Positions 18,649 through 26,400 of a DNA stretch of 64,000 bases are shown one piece after another (position 1 is the first letter of the stretch; each line of letters starts with the position of its first letter). This stretch comes from Lyngbya sp. PCC 8106 (lineage in GTDB: Bacteria; Cyanobacteriota; Cyanobacteriia; Cyanobacteriales; Microcoleaceae). Where the stretch lies: NCBI RefSeq assembly GCF_000169095.1, contig NZ_AAVU01000015.1:62001-126000 (forward strand), read 5' to 3'. The position numbers and the translations under genes were made by a program. The notes beneath the pieces are model-generated. The model had not been told where the DNA came from. It did not search any database and saw nothing but the letters and a program-made list of their open reading frames with translations.

Positions 18649-18718
18649 AAACTTTTTATCAAGCGATCGCCTCAACACTTAAAATTACCAAAGTCTGATC
18701 GCTTATAACAAAAAATAT

Positions 18719-18997
18719 TTAATTGTCCGTTAAATCAACAGGCTCGAAATCATCGGGAATTTCCTCAATAGATTGAATATTCAATATCTGTATCATCGCC
18801 TTCCACTGACGGGGAGTTGGTTTGGCTTCCGTCTCCCCAGAAATCCAACGCTGATAGGTTCGCAAGGGAATCCCGCACAACACAGCAAATTCCGCTTGAG
18901 ACAGTTGGGTTCGTTTCTCCTGCGGAGACGCTACGCGAACAAGTCTGAGCGTTTCTATCGGTGAGGCGCTGTCTTGGGGTCTACGATCTTTTTTCAT
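18719..18997 (-). CDS. Helix-turn-helix regulator (second of a pair), with a dispersed repeat inside
   Basis: This 92-residue protein has a helix-turn-helix at about residues 32-75 (LSQAEFAVLCGIPLRTYQRW) and an acidic C-terminus. Its start directly abuts the stop of the upstream regulator, so the two form one operon. Residues about 20-28 (VRVASPQEK) are encoded by a known type of cyanobacterial palindrome (see repeat at 18915), which appears to have inserted in frame before the DNA-binding domain. Target genes unknown; autoregulation is plausible. Confidence 0.8.
   Translation of the reverse strand: MKKDRRPQDSASPIETLRLVRVASPQEKRTQLSQAEFAVLCGIPLRTYQRWISGETEAKPTPRQWKAMIQILNIQSIEEIPDDFEPVDLTDN
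18915..18940 (-). repeat. Dispersed palindrome inside a regulator gene
   Basis: On the minus strand GTTCGCGTAGCGTCTCCGCA followed by GGAGA contains the stem TCTCC-GCA-GGAGA. I recognise this as a short dispersed repeat common in cyanobacterial genomes, often read in frame as RVASPQE. Here it contributes eight or nine codons without breaking the frame. Confidence 0.75.
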
Positions 18998-19252
18998 CTA
19001 ATCGTCCGATGGCCCAAAATGATCGGGTAAATCTTCTATCGTTTTTCCTTTCGACTCCAGCAAACGTGCTAAAGCCTTAATTTGCGGAATCGTGAACGTC
19101 GGTACATTATCCCCCGCTTCCCAACGGCTGACGGTACGCGAAGAAATACCCAACTGTCTCGCTAACTCCTCTTGAGACATTCCCAGTTCATCTCTTAGCT
19201 TTTTCAGGGGTGATTCCCCAACTCCTTCTCTTGATGGTCTTCGTTGAGGCAT
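18998..19252 (-). CDS. XRE-family helix-turn-helix regulator (first of a pair)
   Basis: This 84-residue protein has a classical HTH: LKKLRDELGMSQEELARQLG then ISSRTVSRWEAGDNVP (about residues 17-52). The ATG at 19252 is preferred to a frame start 93 bp upstream, because the upstream extension is Cys-rich and covers the operator-like repeats. It abuts the second regulator. Both proteins end in a similar EDLPDHFGP / EEIPDDFEP motif, so they are probably related by duplication. Confidence 0.85.
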   Translation of the reverse strand: MPQRRPSREGVGESPLKKLRDELGMSQEELARQLGISSRTVSRWEAGDNVPTFTIPQIKALARLLESKGKTIEDLPDHFGPSDD

Positions 19253-19269
19253 AGGGCAACATAACAAAG

Positions 19270-19321
19270 TATCTAGACACCTTGACAAAAAGACAAAATA
19301 TCTAGACAATGTGTCTATACA
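19270..19321 (-). promoter_or_regulatory. Operator-like repeats upstream of the XRE pair
   Basis: TATCTAGACA occurs at 19270-19279 and again at 19299-19308. The second copy is followed after 3 bp by TGTCTATACA, a near-perfect inverted copy. The sites lie 20-70 bp upstream of the first regulator start, the usual place for an autoregulatory operator. Binding by the XRE proteins is inferred. Confidence 0.6.
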
Positions 19322-19414
19322 GAAAATGACATGGGCAGATTGCACCTAAACCCGGGCAAAACTGCCCCTACTTTCTAGTGTCTCATTTTGTTTGTCACTC
19401 ATCGCAACAAAACT

Positions 19415-19609
19415 ATGAATTACCAACAACAACTCTATCCTTGGGTCATCTATCGCCTGTTACCCAACCTGAAACGCCTGATAGTTGCTCGGTTTCGCCG
19501 TCGCAATGATGCCGAAGAACACCTCAAAATCCTAAAACGGTTGCTTCCCCAAGTGAAATTTGCCATTTCATTTGAAGTTTCTTCCGAGCAAAATTCTTCC
19601 GTTGATTGA
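19415..19609 (+). CDS. Small conserved cyanobacterial protein
   Basis: This 64-residue protein reads NYQQQLYPWVIYRLLPNL, then RFRRRNDAEEHLKILKRLLP. I recall this pattern from widespread unnamed cyanobacterial proteins of similar length. It is basic, with no membrane segment or known domain. The ATG at 19415 (MNYQQQ) is preferred to an upstream in-frame ATG at 19388. It is divergent from the XRE regulators. Function unknown. Confidence 0.7.
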   Translation: MNYQQQLYPWVIYRLLPNLKRLIVARFRRRNDAEEHLKILKRLLPQVKFAISFEVSSEQNSSVD

Positions 19610-19725
19610 ATAAATTAAGTGCATTCACAAGTTTAATATTAGCAAAAATGCGTTTACGAAGTGATGGTCGGCGATCGCCTTGACCTGTGGCATAATAAGA
19701 ACTAGAGTTGATAAAAACCATTTTT

Positions 19726-19968
19726 ATGAACGAAAAATTAGTTAATTCATTGGTAGAAATCATTAGTTCTCTCTCCGAACCCGAACGAAATCTACTTAAT
19801 CAAAAACTTCTGGCAAAGCTTCAAGCGTCTGAATTCAATTCGGAAAATTGGCAAGATGAACCCTTTGTCGGGATGTGGAAAGATCGTCAGGATATCGAAG
19901 AGAGTACCGCTTGGGTTCGTTCTATTCGTCATCAACACTGGATAGGAAATGCCAAAAATCCTGATTGA
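19726..19968 (+). CDS. Antitoxin of a VapBC-like pair
   Basis: This 80-residue protein has a helical N-terminus (LVNSLVEIISSLSEPERNLL) and an acidic DEPFVGMWKDRQDIEESTAW segment. The last part is a common C-terminal motif of cyanobacterial antitoxins paired with PIN toxins. It overlaps the downstream PIN toxin gene by 20 bp in another frame, typical of coupled toxin-antitoxin genes. The ATG at 19726 is preferred to 19708. Confidence 0.8.
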   Translation: MNEKLVNSLVEIISSLSEPERNLLNQKLLAKLQASEFNSENWQDEPFVGMWKDRQDIEESTAWVRSIRHQHWIGNAKNPD

Positions 19969-20335
19969 TACTGATATTTTAATAGACGTTGCTCGTTCTG
20001 TTAATACTGCAATTGAACGACTAAACTTAGAAACTCAAACGGCAAGCCAAACAATTAGTATTATTACTCAGATGGAACTGATGATCGGGTGTAGAAATAA
20101 AACCGAATTACAACATTTAAAACGCTTTCTACAGAGATATGAAGTTATCCCCGTTGATGAAACAATATCAAACAAAGCAAGGAAACTCTTAGAGGAATAT
20201 TATTTGAGTCATGGTTTATTAATTCCCGATGGGTTCATTGCAGCAACAGCGTTAGTGAGAGAAATACCACTCTTGAGTAAGAATCAACGAGACTATCGTT
20301 TTATCTCACAACTTAACCTACTTCCCTATCCGTAA
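19949..20335 (+). CDS. vapC: PIN-domain toxin (VapC-like ribonuclease)
   Basis: This 128-residue protein has the PIN acidic residues: ILIDTDILIDV (Asp, about residues 5-15), TQMELMIG (Glu, about 43), and IPDGFIAATAL (Asp, about 95). VapC toxins are Mg2+-dependent RNases that cleave tRNA or rRNA when free of antitoxin. The start lies inside the antitoxin gene with GGA just upstream. Intact and full length. Confidence 0.9.
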   Translation: MPKILIDTDILIDVARSVNTAIERLNLETQTASQTISIITQMELMIGCRNKTELQHLKRFLQRYEVIPVDETISNKARKLLEEYYLSHGLLIPDGFIAATALVREIPLLSKNQRDYRFISQLNLLPYP

Positions 20336-20393
20336 TGATAGAATATTGCTGACACCAAACTTGGCGATCGCTAATTATATAGGTTATCAAAAA

Positions 20394-20579
20394 CTAGGGG
20401 GGTAATACTCCCAAGTCTCGACAAATTTTCCGCACAAGAACATCCACAACTTCCCGGTGTCTGGGAATTGTTGAAGTTTGGCGGTTAGCAGGATTATAGT
20501 AAACCGTATGTTTTCCCCCTTCACGAAGTAAGAGACATCCCTGTTTTACTAAGTGTTTAATTAAGTCTCGCCGCTTCAT
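20394..20579 (-). CDS. hicA: HicA-type mRNA interferase toxin
   Basis: This 61-residue protein begins KRRDLIKHLVKQGCLLLREG and continues GKHTVYYNP..RQTSTIPRH. The double-stranded-RNA-binding-like HicA fold has its catalytic His in GGKHT. It lies directly after hicB, with a 1-bp overlap (start ATG at 20579). HicA cleaves mRNA and is neutralised by HicB. Confidence 0.92.
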   Translation of the reverse strand: MKRRDLIKHLVKQGCLLLREGGKHTVYYNPANRQTSTIPRHREVVDVLVRKICRDLGVLPP

Positions 20580-20800
20580 TATATTGTCACTTCCAGAGAC
20601 TCACGAATTACGTCTTTCCCGATAATCTCCCGTTCCGCCATTTCTCGATTTGTGTGTAGAATCAATTCAATAGCTTCTTTTAAACTCTCTCTAGCTTCAT
20701 CTAACGTCTTCTCCTGAACATTTGCACCGGGTAACTCGGCGACATAGCCAATATACCAATTATCAACTTTCTCAAAGATTGCAGTAAAAGTATTCATCAT
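20579..20800 (-). CDS. hicB: HicB-type antitoxin
   Basis: This 73-residue protein has the partial RNase-H-like HicB fold: FTAIFEKVDNWYIGYVAELP, GANVQEKTLDEARESLKEAI. No separate DNA-binding domain is visible at the C-terminus. The antitoxin precedes the toxin, the reverse of the E. coli hicAB order but common in cyanobacteria. Confidence 0.92.
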   Translation of the reverse strand: MMNTFTAIFEKVDNWYIGYVAELPGANVQEKTLDEARESLKEAIELILHTNREMAEREIIGKDVIRESLEVTI

Positions 20801-20950
20801 ATCTTCAAAACTGAAACTTAATATATTCTCATTCTATCACTGGGAGAAGCGGAAAAAGGCGATCGCGATCTTATACTCTAATATTCATCCATTCCAAAGC
20901 ATTATCTTGAGCGAAGACGCAATCTTAATGTAACAACATTGTCCGTTCAA

Positions 20951-21520
20951 TCAATATTGCCAATTATAATTAATTAAACTGGTGAGAATATGATCTTCCC
21001 AGTCTCCATTAATCATAATATAATCTTGACAAAATCCTTCGACTCGAAAACCCAACCGTTTTAACAGCTTTCCACTGCGTTGGTTGTGGGGAATATAAGC
21101 CGCAGTGATTCGCCGCAAATTCAACTCGTTAAACACATAATCAATCGCGACATTTAATGCTTCACTCATGTAGCCTTTTCCTTGTTGAGAAGCGGCTAAA
21201 CTGTATCCCAATGTACAAGAATGAGACATTCCTCGAATAAAATTCGCAAAATTAACCGCTCCGATTATTTCACTAAGGTTTTCTCGATGAAATAAAAACA
21301 GTTTACAGGAGCGATCGCCTTGAAATTCCATCAACCGCTGACTGACTTCACAAAACCAATAGGGTTGAGTATAAAATTCTGGGGTTCTGAGGGGTTCAAA
21401 AGGGGTTAAATGTTGTTTATTTTTCGTATAATATCCCAGAATTTCAGGAACATCATCCGCCGTCGGTAAACGAAGCATCAGTCGTTGGGTTTGAAGCTGA
21501 GGAGGAGTGCGTTTTATCAT
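20951..21520 (-). CDS. GNAT N-acetyltransferase (RimJ/RimL-like)
   Basis: This 189-residue protein matches the RimJ/RimL branch of GNAT enzymes: PPQLQTQRLMLRLPTADDVP at the start, LGYSLAASQQGKGYMSEAL (acetyl-CoA pyrophosphate loop Q-x-x-G-x-G/Y, about residues 122-140) and NQRSGKLLKRLGFRVEG near the end. It would acetylate protein N-termini or small amines. The ATG at 21520 is preferred to a TTG immediately before it. It follows a second GNAT gene by 40 bp, so the two may be co-transcribed. Confidence 0.9.
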   Translation of the reverse strand: MIKRTPPQLQTQRLMLRLPTADDVPEILGYYTKNKQHLTPFEPLRTPEFYTQPYWFCEVSQRLMEFQGDRSCKLFLFHRENLSEIIGAVNFANFIRGMSHSCTLGYSLAASQQGKGYMSEALNVAIDYVFNELNLRRITAAYIPHNQRSGKLLKRLGFRVEGFCQDYIMINGDWEDHILTSLINYNWQY

Positions 21521-21560
21521 CAACTTTTCTTGAATGAAATCACTAGCTTATTTCTAGCAA

Positions 21561-21998
21561 TCACAGAGAATGATAAGATGATGTTGGTTTAACCCGCTTC
21601 ATTAACTTCAAGTCACCGACGTCGCTGGTAAACCCTAACTTTTCATAGAAAGGAATCGTGTCGGGTAAACAAACCAAAAGAAAGGCTTCTATCGATTGTA
21701 ACTGAGGATGATCTAAGAAAGACTGAATGAGAGTCTGTCCCAATCCTTGCTTTTGATAAGTCGAATCAACAATCACATCCCAAATCACAGCCCGATATAC
21801 ATAATCTGTTAAGACTCGCGCAAACCCAATTAACTTTTGATTATCTGGGTGATTAATTCCTATAATCAGATCAGAATGCTGCAACATCTTGTTAACATCT
21901 TCTATTGTTCGTCCTTGACCCCACCAAGTTGACTGATAGAGTCGAACTAAATCCTGAACTTGGGATTGATTAAGTTGACTGATGAATTCTATATTCAT
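21561..21998 (-). CDS. GNAT N-acetyltransferase
   Basis: This 145-residue protein has the short GNAT fold: VQDLVRLYQSTWWGQGRT, IGFARVLTDYVYRAVIWDVI (beta4) and DSTYQKQGLGQTLIQS (acetyl-CoA loop, about residues 83-98), ending PFYEKLGFTSD. Substrate unknown. It precedes the RimJ-like gene on the same strand. Confidence 0.9.
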   Translation of the reverse strand: MNIEFISQLNQSQVQDLVRLYQSTWWGQGRTIEDVNKMLQHSDLIIGINHPDNQKLIGFARVLTDYVYRAVIWDVIVDSTYQKQGLGQTLIQSFLDHPQLQSIEAFLLVCLPDTIPFYEKLGFTSDVGDLKLMKRVKPTSSYHSL

Positions 21999-22085
21999 AG
22001 ATTAATGGAGTCTCTCAGAATCGATTGTCTCCTCAACAGGGGAAAGCGTCAACTCCCGAAACTATCGAAATCATAACCTAGAACG

Positions 22086-22304
22086 CTACAACAGCCTAGT
22101 GGCAGGGGTAATGCTATCGTTGCGATCGCCCGTGCTTTGGCCCTGCGCCCGAAACTGCTGCTTCTCGATGAACCCTTCGGAGCGTTAGATGCGCTAACTC
22201 GCGGTAACTTGCAAGAACAACTGATGAAAATTTGTGAGGAACACTGCATTACCGCTTTGATGGCAGAAATTCACCTCGATTCACCACAGCGCATAGCTGC
22301 TTAA
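22086..22304 (+). pseudogene. Remnant of a nitrate-type ABC transporter ATPase (NrtC/NrtD-like)
   Basis: The plus strand reads [20 protein letters not shown] (Walker B), then [20 protein letters not shown] and EHCITALM. This is the D-loop region of NrtC/NrtD-type ATPases. The preceding signature (SGG..QR) is degenerate (PSGRGN), the expected VTHDVDEAL is replaced by an unrelated short tail, and there is no Walker A or start codon. It lies about 100 bp before an intact nrtD, so it is probably what is left of nrtC in a once longer nrtABCD operon. Confidence 0.75.
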
Positions 22305-22408
22305 TAAAGATTTGTTTTTAACGGTTTTATTACTGCCCGTTGAAAATAGAATGATTGTGAGAGTTTATCCGGTTTGCGTCAGACTGTAAAACGATCAGGT
22401 ATTCACCC

Positions 22409-23278
22409 ATGAACACACGAGTTAGGAATAGTCAAAAGTCAATGGTTTCACCAATTCAAACCCCTGTCAAACCTCAAACCAATCATCAAGCTTTTTTGAA
22501 CTTTGAAAATGTCTCCAAAATTTATTCCACACCCCAAGGCCCTTACACTGTTCTAGAAAATGTTAATCTCACGGTTGAACAAGGTGAATTTATTTGTGTA
22601 ATTGGTCATTCTGGTTGTGGAAAATCAACGCTTCTAAGTATGGTTTCCGGGTTTAATCAACCCACTGATGGCAACGTTTTATTGCAGGGAAAAGCGATCC
22701 AACAACCCGGCCCGGATCGGATGGTTGTCTTTCAAAATTATGCGCTATTGCCCTGGCGAAGTGTTTTTGATAATGTTTATTTGGCTGTTAATGCCGTTTA
22801 TCCCAATAAGCCCCAAGCTGAAAAACGGGCGATTGTTCGAGATCATTTAGCTTTAGTTGGACTCGCAGAAGCCGCAGATAAAAAACCCACTCAAATCTCG
22901 GGGGGAATGAAACAACGGGCAGCGATCGCACGGGCTTTGGCTATTCGTCCAGAGGTGTTGATTTTAGATGAACCCTTTGGGGCGTTAGATGCGATTACGA
23001 AAGAAGAATTGCAGGAAAAATTGCTAAAAATCTGGAATGATCATCGCTGTACGGTGTTGATGATTACTCACGATATTGATGAAGCGTTATTCCTCGCCAA
23101 TCGATTAGTGATGATGACAAATGGGCCTCATGCAACCATCGGTGAAGTGTTAGAAATTCCCTTTGAACGACCTCGCGATCGCACACAAATTATGGAAGAT
23201 CCAGAGTATTATAATCTTCGTAACTATGCGCTCGATTTCCTCTATAATCGTTTTGCTCACGATCACGATGCGGCTTAA
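22409..23278 (+). CDS. nrtD: Nitrate ABC transporter ATP-binding protein
   Basis: This 289-residue ATPase has Walker A GHSGCGKST (about residues 71-79), the Q-loop VFQNYALLPWRSVFDN, the signature ISGGMKQRAAIARALA (about 163-178), Walker [13 protein letters not shown] and the His-loop ITHDIDEALFLANRLVMMTNGP. These follow the NrtD/SsuB/TauB group, and MMTNGPHATIGEVLEIPFERPR is typical of NrtD. The expected partners NrtA, NrtB and intact NrtC are absent, so it may be an orphan or serve a transporter elsewhere. No NtcA box (GTA-N8-TAC) was found upstream. Confidence 0.88.
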   Translation: MNTRVRNSQKSMVSPIQTPVKPQTNHQAFLNFENVSKIYSTPQGPYTVLENVNLTVEQGEFICVIGHSGCGKSTLLSMVSGFNQPTDGNVLLQGKAIQQPGPDRMVVFQNYALLPWRSVFDNVYLAVNAVYPNKPQAEKRAIVRDHLALVGLAEAADKKPTQISGGMKQRAAIARALAIRPEVLILDEPFGALDAITKEELQEKLLKIWNDHRCTVLMITHDIDEALFLANRLVMMTNGPHATIGEVLEIPFERPRDRTQIMEDPEYYNLRNYALDFLYNRFAHDHDAA

Positions 23279-23320
23279 ATCCAGTTCAAGTTTTTTGTAT
23301 CGTCAGCCGAAGATCAGTTA

Positions 23321-23360
23321 CAGGTAGGAGAGAAGTTGACCTTTTCTACCTGGATTTTTA
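23321..23360 (+). terminator. Terminator after nrtD
   Basis: CAGGTAG and CTACCTG form a stem about 45 bp after the nrtD stop, followed by GATTTTTA. Confidence 0.6.
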
Positions 23361-23439
23361 TTGATAAAAATAAGATGGAGACTGTTCTCTCCAGGGTTCA
23401 TTAAAATATAATGATGTTAACTCTTGTGAGTAACACTTT

Positions 23440-26400
23440 ATGAAACCCGTTATTGGCTACCAGTTCCACGAGCAAATCTATGTCAGCTCTCGTACATTAG
23501 TTTATCGCGCCCTCCGAGAATCGGATCAAAAACCTGTTGTTGTCAAGCTGTGTCGCCATCTCTATCCCAGTTTTAGTGAACTGGCTCAATATCGCAACGC
23601 CTACGCCTTAGTCGCCAACTTAGATTTACCCGGAGTGGTCAGAATGCTCGCTCTTGAACCCGTTGAGCAACGTCTGATGTTGGTGATGGAAGACTTGGGT
23701 GGAGTTTCCTTGAGCCAACACCTAAATCAACGAGACACTCCTTGGGGAAATGATACAAATAGTTTAACAGAATTTCTCCAAATTGCGCTACAAATTGCCG
23801 AAACTTTAGAACAGTTACACCACCATAAAATTATTCACAAAGATATTAAACCTCATAATATTATTATTCATCCTCAAACTCAAAATATTAAACTAATAGA
23901 CTTTAGTTGTGCGTCTCAACTTCCCAAGGAAACGCCCGAAATTTGCAGTCCGAGTCGGTTGGAAGGAACACTGGCTTATCTATCGCCCGAACAAACCGGA
24001 CGGATGAATAGAGGGATTGATTATCGCAGTGATTTTTACTCCCTGGGGGTGACGTTTTATCAATTGTTAACAGGTCAACTTCCCTTTGATTCTGATGACC
24101 CTATGGAGATGATTCACAGTCATATTGCTCGTCAACCTAAACCGATCATTGAACTCAATTCTAATATTCCGGAAGTGATCAACGATCTTGTACTGAAGTT
24201 GATGTCAAAAATGCCAGAATCTCGATATCAAAGTGCATTAGGAATTAAAAAAGATGTAAAAAAATGTTTATATTTATTGCAAAAAACAGGTAAGTTTAAA
24301 AGATTTGATTTAGCTAGAAATGAAATCAAAAATCACTTCTTGATCTCCGATAAGCTTTATGGTAGAAAGGAAGAAGTTAAAATATTATTAGCCACGTTTG
24401 AGAGAGTTTCTGGCTTATTTAATCTTGAACAGAACAGTTGTCAGTCAAAACTAGAGTTAATGCTCATTGTTGGATTATCAGGGATTGGTAAATCTGCACT
24501 GGTTAACGAAATACATAAACCGATTGTTGAAAAAAAAGGATATTTTATCTCCGGTAAATTTGATCAATATCAACGAGATATTCCTTTCTCTGCTTGGATT
24601 AATGCGTTACGGGATTTGATTAAGCAGATTTTGAGCGAACCTGAAAATAAAGTTAAAGTTATGACTGCAAAATTACAGAAAGTTTTAGGAGAAGAAGGAC
24701 AGGTTTTAGTTGATGTTATTCCAGAGTTAGAACTGTTAATTGGTGAACAATCGCCTGTGACTGAACTTTCTTTTTCTGCGGCTCAAAACCGTTTTAATTT
24801 ATTATTTCAAAAATTCATTCGGGTATTTGCTCAACCTGAACATCCTTTAGTCATCTTTTTAGATGATTTACAATGGTCAGATTTGGGTTCATTACAATTA
24901 ATACAGTTGCTAACAGAAGTGAGTGCATCCTGTCATTTATTATTGATTGGTTCCTATCGAGATAATGAAGTGAGTTCTTCCCATCCTTTAATTCATACCA
25001 TTGATAATATTAAAAAATTGGGAGTTCCGGTTAATAAAATTACATTACAGCCTTTATCTCAATCTGCATTAAATCAGTTAGTTGCTGATACCTTAAACTG
25101 TTCTCTAGAGATAGCATTACCTTTGACTCAACAGGTTGAATATAAAACGCAAGGAAATCCCTTTTTTACTGCTCAGTTTCTCAAATCTCTCCAAGCCGAA
25201 GGATTAATTTTTTACGATTTAAAACACAATCAATGGCAATATAAACTTAACCCCATAAAAGTTTTAGCTCAAAATCAAGATATTATCGAGTTAATCGCGA
25301 GTCAACTCAAAAAGTTACCCCCAGAAACTCAGGAAATTTTGCAATTTGCGGCTTGTATTGGTCATCAGTTTGACTTAGCAACCTTGTCACTAATTTTGGG
25401 AAAAACTTGGTCAAAAACAGCTTCAGCTTTTTGGCGTTCATTACAAGAAGGATTTATTTTACCCGAGGATGAAAGTTACAAATTTTATCAACAAAGCTGT
25501 GACGACAGACTCCCTTTAACGATTCAAGAACTCAATAATCCGAATTATCATTTCTTACATGATCGAGTTCAACAGGCGGCTTATTCTTTGATTTCTGAAG
25601 ACAAAAAAGCCTCAACTCACTTGACAATTGGTAGGATTTTGTTACAGAATCTTTCCTTAAAAAAACAAGAAGACAAAATTTTTGATATTGTTAATCACCT
25701 GAATTATGCTTTTGAACTTATAACTCAGCCTGAACAACGAGAAGAATTAGCACGTCTCAATCTACAAGCTGGAAAAAAAGCAAAAGCATCAATAGCCTAT
25801 CAAACATCAAGTTATTATTTTGATTTAGGGATTAATTTATTAGACTCTCTCTGTTGGCAAAGTCAGTATAATCTTGCTCTTTCATTATACGAAGAAGCAG
25901 CAGAATCAAACTATTTAAGTGGTGACTTTAAATCAATGAGTTTATTGATCGATACTGTTCTAGAAAACAGCCATGAAATTTTAGATAAAATCAAAGTTTA
26001 TGAAATAAAAATTCAGGCTTACATTGCTCAAGGCAAAACTAGAAGTGCTTTAAAAACTGCTTTATCGGTCTTGGAAATGATGGGAATTAGTTTACCAGAA
26101 AACCCGAGTCAATCCGAGATTAAAAACTACATAAAAAGAACCCAAACAGCTTTAGCTGGTCGAGAAATATCAGAGTTGTATAACTTACCTTTCCTTGAAG
26201 ATGAATTAAAATTGGCACAAATTAAAATCTTATCAACCTTGTTTTCAATTGCTTTTGTGAGTCAACCGAATTTACTACCTATAGTCGTTTGTGAGCCAGT
26301 TCGTTTATACTTAGAAGCAGGTATTTATGAAAATTCAAGCTTTTCTTTTGCCACTTATGGCTTGATTTTATGTAGCTTAGAACAAAATATAGAAGCCGGA

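Noticed and set aside
22049..22249. 66-codon minus-strand frame
   Set aside because: It is antisense to the decayed nitrate-transport ATPase fragment.
22305..22408. NtcA box upstream of nrtD
   Set aside because: No GTA-N8-TAC pattern at a suitable distance.
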